Below are positions 12,101-19,575 of a stretch of 19,575 nt of DNA, one piece after another. Each line of letters starts with the position of its first letter. The first letter of the stretch is position 1. Origin of the DNA: JBBCJT01 sp037190665 (GTDB taxonomy: Bacteria > Pseudomonadota > Alphaproteobacteria > Acetobacterales > Acetobacteraceae). The notes beneath the pieces are model-generated. The model was not told where the DNA came from and ran no database searches. It saw only the letters and a list, made by a program, of their open reading frames with translations. The stretch is from positions 1 through 19,575 of the forward strand of contig JBBCJT010000238.1 of NCBI GenBank assembly GCA_037190665.1, given 5' to 3'. The position numbers were made by a program, and so were the translations under genes.

Positions 12101-12291
12101 CCGTCCGCACCGGGGGCAAAGATCGGGCCGACCAGAACCGCGCCGAAACCCATGGAAGCGCATCGCCCGAACGCCTGCCCCCAGCCGGACACCGGCCCGC
12201 TGGCGAGCGGATCGATCCAGCAGATCGCGGCCGGCGGCAGCGCAGCCGCGCGCGTTGCGGCTCTCGGGTGGGTGCGAACGGCTTCGTCCAT
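9160..12291 (-). CDS. glgE: GlgE, alpha-1,4-glucan:maltose-1-phosphate maltosyltransferase, with extra N-terminal GH13-like domain
   Basis: This is a protein of about 1,043 residues. Residues about 400-1043 are a full GlgE. The N-terminal DUF3416-type beta domain begins APRIAIENIAPCVDGGRFPV. The GH13 barrel then shows AAWYEIFPRSM, VLYFPPIHPIGRTNRKGRNN, LEIAIDFAIQCSPDHPWL, nucleophile Asp771 in RLFRVDNPHTKPLPFWEW, acid Glu800 in FLSEAFTRP, and Asp858 in NTPDINP. It transfers maltosyl units from maltose-1-phosphate to growing alpha-1,4-glucan. Actinobacterial GlgE is about 660-700 residues. Here about 390 extra residues precede it and resemble a GH13 barrel without catalytic residues (see findings). 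ATG 12291 is preferred because GAGG lies 9 bases upstream. ATG 12300 is possible. The stop overlaps the treS start (ATGA). Confidence 0.94.
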
Positions 12292-12326
12292 GCGGCGCAT
12301 CCTCGTCAGTCACGCGACCACGGCTG

Positions 12327-12350
12327 CGCCGCCGGCAGGAACCGGCGGCG
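12327..12350 (-). other. Perfect 9-bp stem-loop upstream of glgE
   Basis: CGCCGCCGG (12327-12335) and CCGGCGGCG (12342-12350) pair perfectly around a six-base loop. It lies 36 bases upstream of the chosen glgE start, in the gap between the broken receptor gene and glgE. No T-run follows on the minus strand, so it may be a leader structure or a Rho-assisted stop, not a classical terminator. Confidence 0.45.
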
Positions 12351-12392
12351 ACACCGCAGGCACAGCATAGAGGTTTCAGCGCAGCACCAGCG

Positions 12393-12416
12393 GGTCAGGT
12401 TCCCGGGAAGCTGACC
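12393..12416. other. 24-bp near-perfect palindrome downstream of the tctC pseudogene
   Basis: GGTCAG and CTGACC flank the perfect palindrome TTCCCGGGAA, with one mismatched pair between them, so 22 of 24 positions are symmetric. It begins 25 bases after the reconstructed stop of the broken receptor gene, read on the minus strand. It could be the end-of-transcript hairpin of the receptor operon, or an operator for glgE-treS. There is no T-run to decide for a terminator. The rest of the 149-base gap holds only the other stem-loop. Confidence 0.5.
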
Positions 12417-12440
12417 ACGGGCTTCACAATGGCGCGCGGA

Positions 12441-13405
12441 TCAGGTGGCGCTGATCTTCTTGTCGCGCACCACCTTGGTCCAGATCGCCTCCTGCTCGCG
12501 CAGGAAGGTCGCGAAGGCCTCGGGCGTGGAACCCACCACGTCCACCCCCTGCCCTTCCAGCGGCGCCCGCACGGCGGGGTCGGAGGTGGCCCCGACCAGC
12601 GCGGCATGGAAGCGCGCGATGATCGCGTCCGGCACGCCGGCGGCGCCATCAGCCCCCAGAACGCGCGGGCGGACACATCGGGCACGCCGGATTCGATCAG
12701 GGTGGGGATATCCGGCCGCAGCGGGGACCGCGTCTCCCCGGTCTGCGCCAGCGCGCGCAGTGTGGTGCCGACCTGCCCGCCGAGGCCGACGACGCTCGCC
12801 ACCGCCATGTCGATCTCGCCGGCGGAGGCCGCGGTGCTCATCGGCCCGCCGCCGCGATACGGCACGTGCACCATCTTCGTGCCGGTCACGTCCTGAAGCC
12901 GCTCCATGGTCAGGTGCGCGAGGCTGCCGATGCCGACCGTCCCGTAGGTGACCGTCTCCGGCGCGGCCTTCGCACGCGCCACCACCGCTGCGATGTCCTG
13001 GAACGGCTTGTCGGTCTTGGTCGCGACCAGCATCGGCGCGGTCGCGACCAGCATCACCGCGCGCAGGTCCTTGTCCGGATCGAAACCCAGCGTCGGGTTC
13101 AGCGCAGGGTTCACCACATGCGTGTCGAACACCAGCACGTAGCTCTGCCCGTCCGGCGCGCTGCGGGCGACGGCGGCGGTGCCGATTGCCCCGCCCGCGC
13201 CGGGCCGGTTCTCGACCACGACCGGCACGCCGAGGGACGCCCGCAGCGGGTTCTGCAGCAGCCGGCACAGCAGGTCCGCGCTGCCGCCGGGCGGGAACGG
13301 GGCGACCAGCCGGATCGGCCCGTTCGGCCAGGCCTGCGCGCGGATCGCAGGAGCCGCGAGGCCGAGCCCCGCTGCGGCAAGCACGGTACGGCGATGCAGG
13401 CTCAT
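12441..13405 (-). pseudogene. Bug/TctC-family receptor, interrupted by a one-base frameshift
   Basis: The gene begins at ATG 13405 with GGGAG 8 bases upstream and an export signal (MSLHRRTVLAAAGLGLAAP then AIRA-QA). Family motifs follow: IRLVAPFPPGGSADLLCRLL, VVVENRPGAGG, VTYGTVGIGSLAHLTMERL and MVHVPYRGGGPM. After AFWGLMAP the frame goes wrong: it reads Pro/Arg/Trp-rich nonsense and runs to 12395. One base inserted near 12641 (plus-strand context CCGGCGGCGCCAT) restores the expected tail AGVPDAIIARFHAALVGA and VRAPLEGQGVDVVG, ending KKISAT at TGA 12441-12443, about 321 residues in all. This is either a recent disabling mutation or an assembly error in GC-rich sequence. All the rest is well conserved, which favours error or very recent decay. 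It follows another TctC gene by 21 bases. Confidence 0.82.
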
Positions 13406-13426
13406 GCGGTGCACTCCCTGATTTAG

Positions 13427-14386
13427 TTAGGCGAGGCCGAGATCCTTGAGAACGCTTTCGGTATCGGTCCGGTCGCGCTCCAGGAAGGCGTCGAAGGCCG
13501 GGCCGGTCAGGAACGCATCGTCCCAGCCCCGCGTCTCCAGCAGTTCCTTCCAGGCGGGCGTGGCGTGCAGGTCGGTGGCGAAGCGGGTGTGCGCGGCGCG
13601 CACCTCCTCGGTCACCCCCGGGGCGGCGAAGATGCCGCGCCAGTTGGTCGCGGTCACGTCGTAGCCGTTCTCCTTCAGCGTCGGCACGGTGGGATCGAGC
13701 CGCCGCTCCCCGGTGGTGGCGAGCGCGCGCACCTTGCCGGTCTTGATGTGCTCGGAGAACTCGCCCCAGCCGGCCACCGCGGCTTTCACCTGCCCGCCCA
13801 TCACCGCCGCCGTCGTCGCCCCGCCGCCGGGGAAGGAGACGAACTGCGCATCGAGCGGCCGGCGGCCGAGCGCCTTGAACAGCAGGCCGAGCGCGACGTG
13901 GTCCACCGTGCCGCCGCCGGCGCCCGCGATGGGGATGCCCTTCGGTTCGGCCTTCAGCGCCTCGGCGAACTGGCGGATGTCGCGGAACTCGCTGTCGGGC
14001 GGGGTGACGATCACGGCCGCTTCCTCGGTCAGCCGCGCGACCGGCACCACGTCCTTCAGGCTGACCGGCGAGCGGCTGGCGATGGCAGAGCCAACGAGGC
14101 TCGCGCCGGCCACGAACAGGCTGTCCGGGCGGCCGCGGCGCTGCGCGATGAAGCGGGCGAGGCCGACGGTGCCGGCGCCGCCGGGCACGTTCTCGAACTG
14201 GAAGCGGGAGACGAGACCGGCCGGGCGGCCGACCAGCTCCAGCGCGCGGGCCAGCCCGTCCCACCCGCCGCCGGGCGCCGCCGGGACGAAGACGTAGAGC
14301 GAGGCGATCGCCTCGGCATGCCCGCGTGTCGCGAGTGCTGCGGACAGCCCGGCGGCGGACGCGAGCAGGTGACGGCGTTTCAGCAT
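13427..14386 (-). CDS. Bug/TctC-family periplasmic tricarboxylate-type solute receptor
   Basis: This is a complete 319-residue receptor with signal peptide MLKRRHLLASAAGLSAALA then TRGHA-EA. The start at ATG 14386 has GGGGAGA about 8-10 bases upstream. Motifs are YVFVPAAPGGGWDGLARAL, FQFENVPGGAGTVGLARFI, IPIAGAGGGTVDHVALGLLF and QFVSFPGGGATTAAVMGG, the last replacing the common HVPYRGGG. The GGGWD loop and this change suggest a ligand unlike that of the other two receptors here. This variant resembles the TctC subgroup with citrate-like ligands, but that is only an impression. It lies 55 bases after prpF and 21 bases before a second receptor gene, so it probably belongs to the gntR-acnA-prpF operon. 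No TctAB membrane genes are visible. Confidence 0.9.
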   Translation of the reverse strand: MLKRRHLLASAAGLSAALATRGHAEAIASLYVFVPAAPGGGWDGLARALELVGRPAGLVSRFQFENVPGGAGTVGLARFIAQRRGRPDSLFVAGASLVGSAIASRSPVSLKDVVPVARLTEEAAVIVTPPDSEFRDIRQFAEALKAEPKGIPIAGAGGGTVDHVALGLLFKALGRRPLDAQFVSFPGGGATTAAVMGGQVKAAVAGWGEFSEHIKTGKVRALATTGERRLDPTVPTLKENGYDVTATNWRGIFAAPGVTEEVRAAHTRFATDLHATPAWKELLETRGWDDAFLTGPAFDAFLERDRTDTESVLKDLGLA

Positions 14387-14441
14387 TCTCGGTTTCTCCC
14401 CTCGCCCGGATACCGCCGGGCCATTGTCGTTGGTCGTGCGT

Positions 14442-15577
14442 TCAGGGTCGCAGCAGGACCCTGCCTTCCATCAGCCGCCGCGCGGTGCGGATCACCACCG
14501 CTTCCTCCGCGACAATCCCGTCCGCCGTCTGCCGCATGCGCGCCGCAACCGGCAGGACGCCGGACGGGTGCGCGACGCGCAGATCCGCCTCGGTGCGCCG
14601 TGCGAGCGCGCGCGGCAGGGAGCCGGCGATGCGGGTGGCGACGGCGAGGCACATCGCCCCCGTCAGCGGCGTGGCCTTGTGCGGCTGGCCGGCGGAGATG
14701 GCGCGCACCAGTACGTCCATGTCCTCGGCGCGCATCGCAGCTCCACTGGCGCTGCGCGCATCGCGCGGCGCGGCCACCAGCGTGACCTGCGGGACGTTCT
14801 TCACCTTCGTCCGCGCTTCCTCCGCTGTGGCGACAAGTCCCATCGCGACGGCGGCCGCCACGCGGATCGCCTCGAACTGCGCGAGGCGCGCGCGGTCGGC
14901 GGCGAGTGTGTCGGGTGGTTCGGTGCCGGTCAGCCCGAGTGCTTCCGCCGCGACGAAGACGACGGGGTTGGCGGCATCGACCATCGACACGTCGAGCGTG
15001 CCGATGCCCTCGACCTCCAGCCGGTCGGCCGGCTTGCCGGTGGGCAACAGCTTTCCGGTCGTCGCGCCCCCCGGGTCGAGGAAGGACAGGCGGATCGGCG
15101 CGGCGGTGCCGGCCACGCCCTGCAACGCGAAGTCGCCCACCGGATCAAGCAACCCGTCCTTCACCGGAAACCGCGCGACGATGATCTTGCGCGTGTTGGT
15201 GTTGTGGATGCGCACCGTGGCGGTATCGCCATCGGCCTTCACCAGCCCTTCCTCCAGCGCGAAGGGACCGACGGCGGAGGAGATGTTGCCGCAATTGCCG
15301 CGATAGCCGACGACCGGATCGGTCACCTGCACCTGCGCGAAGGTGTAATCCACATCGGCATCGTCACGGCTCGGCGGGCCGATCACCGCGATCTTGGACA
15401 GCGACGAGATACCCCCGCCCATGCCGTCGAGCTGGCGGCCGTTGGGATCGGGGCTGCCGATGGCGGCGAGGAAGATGGGGTCCCAGTCCGCGCGTTCCGC
15501 CGGCAGGTCGCGCGCGTGGAAGAACAGCGCCCGGCTGGTGCCGCCGCGCATGTAGACGGCGGGCAGGCTGCGCAGGC

Positions 15578-15581
<4 letters not shown>
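14442..15581 (-). CDS. prpF: PrpF-family isomerase (aconitate / methylaconitate isomerase-like)
   Basis: This is a 379-residue cytoplasmic protein of the PrpF/DUF453 family, which moves a double bond in aconitate-type acids (2-methylaconitate in propionate breakdown; 4-oxalomesaconate in related enzymes such as GalD/LigU). Visible signatures are VYMRGGTSRALFF at the start, LDGMGGGISSLSKIAVI (Lys63) and YRGNCGNISSAVGPFALEEG (Cys97). These Lys and Cys match the positions regarded as important in characterised PrpF. Two similar halves are expected; the second contains SFLDPGGATTGKLLPTGK. ATG 15581 overlaps the aconitase stop as ATGA, so the two are translationally coupled. An AcnA-type aconitase rather than AcnD is its partner and prpB/prpC are absent, so cis/trans-aconitate isomerisation is at least as likely as a methylcitrate-cycle role. 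Confidence 0.9.
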
Positions 15582-18213
<2,632 letters not shown>

Positions 18214-18217
<4 letters not shown>

Positions 18218-18930
18218 GCGTGGTCCTTCTCAACGCCCGGAACGACCGCCGCGCGGGACGCGGCGACGTGCCGGCGCATCATCATCTCGGCGAGTTCGGG
18301 ATCGCGGTCCTCGATCGCCTCCAGCACGCGGCGATGCTCCACCGCCGCGCGCAGGCCACGGCCCGGCACGTGGCGGAGCTGGGATCGGTAGAGGCGGAGC
18401 TGCTGGTACAGATCGTCGCAGAGCAGCCGCACCAGCAGGTCGTTGCCGGAGATGCGCGCGAGCATGGCGTGGAAGTCGTTGTCCGCCCCGCCCATCGCGT
18501 TGGGCGCGCCGCCGGGGGTCAGGCGCACCTCGTTCTCGTGCCGCGCCAGTGTGGCGCGCAGCGCGGCGATGTCGTCCTCGGTGGCGCGCGTCGCGGCTTC
18601 CCGCGCGGCGAGCCCTTCCAGCGGCTCGCGCACCGCGTAGATGTGGTGCAGCGCCTCTGTCGACAGGCTCACCACGCGCGCGCCGAGCGAGGGCGTGCGC
18701 TCGATCAGCCGCCGTTCGGCAAGCCGGTTGAGCGCCTCGCGCAGCGGACTGCGGCTGACATTGTAGCGGCGGGCGAGCGCGGGCTCGCTGATCTTGGATC
18801 CCAGCGGCAACTCGCCACGGATGATCGCCTCGCCGATCGCCTCCACGAGGAAGCGCGCGAGGTCCCGCTCACCGGCAGCAAGCGCCGATGACGGCTCGGG
18901 ATCCGTGAATGTGTCGACACATGAACGCAT
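18214..18930 (-). CDS. GntR-family transcriptional regulator, FadR/FCD subfamily
   Basis: This is a protein of about 238 residues. The N-terminal winged helix reads AIIRGELPLGSKISEPALAR, then RYNVSRSPLREALNRLAERR and LIERTPSLGARVV. The C-terminal FCD ligand-binding domain contains IYAVREPLEGLAAREAA, DNDFHAMLARISGN, AAVEHRRVLEAIEDRD and MMMRRHVAAS. The Asp/His set in these pieces is typical for a metal and carboxylate-ligand pocket. Such regulators usually repress a neighbouring catabolic operon and release DNA when an acid substrate binds. Its stop overlaps the acnA start, so it autoregulates if it controls that operon. ATG 18930 (after GGGGAAG) is used. ATG 18954 in frame would add eight residues. 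Candidate operators lie on either side of the start. An aconitate-like or citrate-like inducer is inferred from context only. Confidence 0.92.
18910..18921. promoter_or_regulatory. Palindrome TGTGTCGACACA, candidate GntR operator inside the gntR 5' end
   Basis: This perfect 12-bp palindrome with core TGTCGACA (18912-18919) lies within the first codons of gntR. The half-site form, GT...AC around a short centre, fits FadR/FCD-type operators. The same core recurs 75 bases away upstream of the gene. Confidence 0.5.
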
Positions 18931-18985
18931 CTTCCCCGCCCGCACCCATGGCATACCGCCGGGTCGGGCGCAAGGGCGGGGAGAG

Positions 18986-18995
18986 TTGTCGACAG
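18986..18995. promoter_or_regulatory. TTGTCGACAG, candidate GntR operator upstream of gntR
   Basis: The core TGTCGACA (18987-18994) lies 2 bases beyond the stop of the upstream aminotransferase gene and 57 bases before the chosen gntR start, in the only intergenic space available for the operon promoter. It is identical in core to the palindrome at 18912-18919, with centres 75 bases apart, about seven helical turns. That spacing would suit co-operative binding or looping. No clear -35/-10 pair was recognised around it. Confidence 0.5.
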
Positions 18996-18996
18996 A

Positions 18997-19575
18997 TCAG
19001 GCGCGGGGCAGCTCACCCTCCTGCCGCAGCATCGCGATCGCGCCGGCCAGCGCCTCGGCCGTCTCGGCCACGTCCTGCGCCGTATGGGTGCAGGACAGCA
19101 CGCCGCCGATGCGGCCGTTCGTGTCCACGCCGTTGACCAGCAGCGCGAGGCGCAGCCGGTGAGCGATGGCCTTGTTGTGCTCCTTCAACTCGGCCGCCGG
19201 GATCGTGGTGGGGTCGAACCGCGTGGGGTCGATGGCGCGGCCCGCCGGGTTCATGAACAGGTGGAATCCGGAATAGGTGCCGTAGAAGGCCCAGCTCATC
19301 CCTTCCTTCGCCAGCACCTCGTTCAGCGCGGCGCGCAGCGCGGCGGTGGTGGCGCTGGCGCGGTCGGTCGCGTCGCTCTCCGCGATCACCGTCAGCGCGG
19401 CGGTGCCGGCGGCGGCGGAGACTGGGTTGGCGTTGAACGTGCCCGGATGCTGGATCTTCTCCCGCCCCGAGGCGGCGGTGACCGCGAAATCGAGCAGGTC
19501 GAGGACATCCTTGCGGCCCGCGATCGCCGCACCGGGCAGCCCGCCGGCGACGATCTTGGCGAAGCTCGACAGGTC
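18997..19575 (-). CDS. Class III (PLP-dependent) aminotransferase, C-terminal part, 5' end outside window
   Basis: The frame is open from the right edge (read on minus) to TGA at 18999-18997, about 192 residues. It opens DLSSFAKIVAGGLPGAAIAG, where the Lys encoded at 19557-19555 is at the PLP-binding position of glutamate-1-semialdehyde aminomutase-like enzymes. REKIQHPGTFNANPVSAAAG and the C-terminal WAFYGTYSGFHLFMNPAG follow. These match the HemL-like group of aminotransferases rather than classical ornithine or GABA enzymes. In this group many members are not HemL but act on other amino donors, so the substrate is left open. An internal GTG at 19389 should not be taken as the start. It is upstream of and co-directional with gntR but separated by the candidate operator, so it may belong to a different unit. 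Confidence 0.88.
   Translation of the reverse strand, partial: DLSSFAKIVAGGLPGAAIAGRKDVLDLLDFAVTAASGREKIQHPGTFNANPVSAAAGTAALTVIAESDATDRASATTAALRAALNEVLAKEGMSWAFYGTYSGFHLFMNPAGRAIDPTRFDPTTIPAAELKEHNKAIAHRLRLALLVNGVDTNGRIGGVLSCTHTAQDVAETAEALAGAIAMLRQEGELPRA

Noticed and set aside
9340..12414. Plus-strand open frame of over 1,000 codons opposite glgE
   Set aside because: It is an antisense shadow of a well-supported GlgE, low-complexity and rich in Arg/Ala/Gly, with no plausible start context.

Overview
This is a very GC-rich stretch of bacterial chromosome. Three Bug/TctC-type solute receptors, a GntR/FCD regulator and a TreS-maltokinase/GlgE pair suggest an alphaproteobacterium, perhaps Acetobacteraceae (Roseomonas-like). 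That placement is inferred from gene content and composition, not from a phylogenetic marker. No rRNA, tRNA, CRISPR array or replication origin was seen.

Layout. Positions 1-1408 (+) hold the end of a hypothetical protein followed by a TctC-type periplasmic receptor. Positions 1481-4714 (+) encode a roughly 1,077-residue protein with an eCIS-core (DUF4157) domain carrying an HELAH zincin-like motif, two hydrophobic stretches, a tandemly duplicated 66-residue module and an unrecognised C-terminal domain. An intact-looking IS630-family element (about 4717-5887) sits directly after its stop codon. Its transposase is split into two frames joined at an A7 slippery run. From 5909 to the right edge every gene is on the minus strand. 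In transcription order they are a class III aminotransferase (partial), a GntR/FCD regulator, an AcnA-type aconitase, a PrpF-family isomerase, two TctC receptors (the second broken by a one-base frameshift), GlgE with a long N-terminal extension, and a TreS-maltokinase fusion.

How the genes fit together. The gntR-acnA-prpF genes overlap by ATGA start/stop junctions and are followed at short distance by the receptors. This looks like one regulated catabolic operon for a tricarboxylic acid: capture by TctC, double-bond isomerisation by PrpF and hydration by aconitase, under GntR control. Trans-aconitate is a reasonable guess for the substrate but is not proven. GlgE and TreS-Mak, also joined by an ATGA overlap, form the core of the trehalose-to-alpha-glucan (GlgE) pathway: trehalose to maltose, to maltose-1-phosphate, to linear alpha-1,4-glucan. 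No branching enzyme (glgB) is in the window.

The most unusual items are the solitary eCIS-core protein with no injection-system genes beside it, the apparently catalytically dead GH13-like domain fused to the front of GlgE, and the acnA-prpF-receptor operon with a pair of identical TGTCGACA palindromes around the regulator's start.
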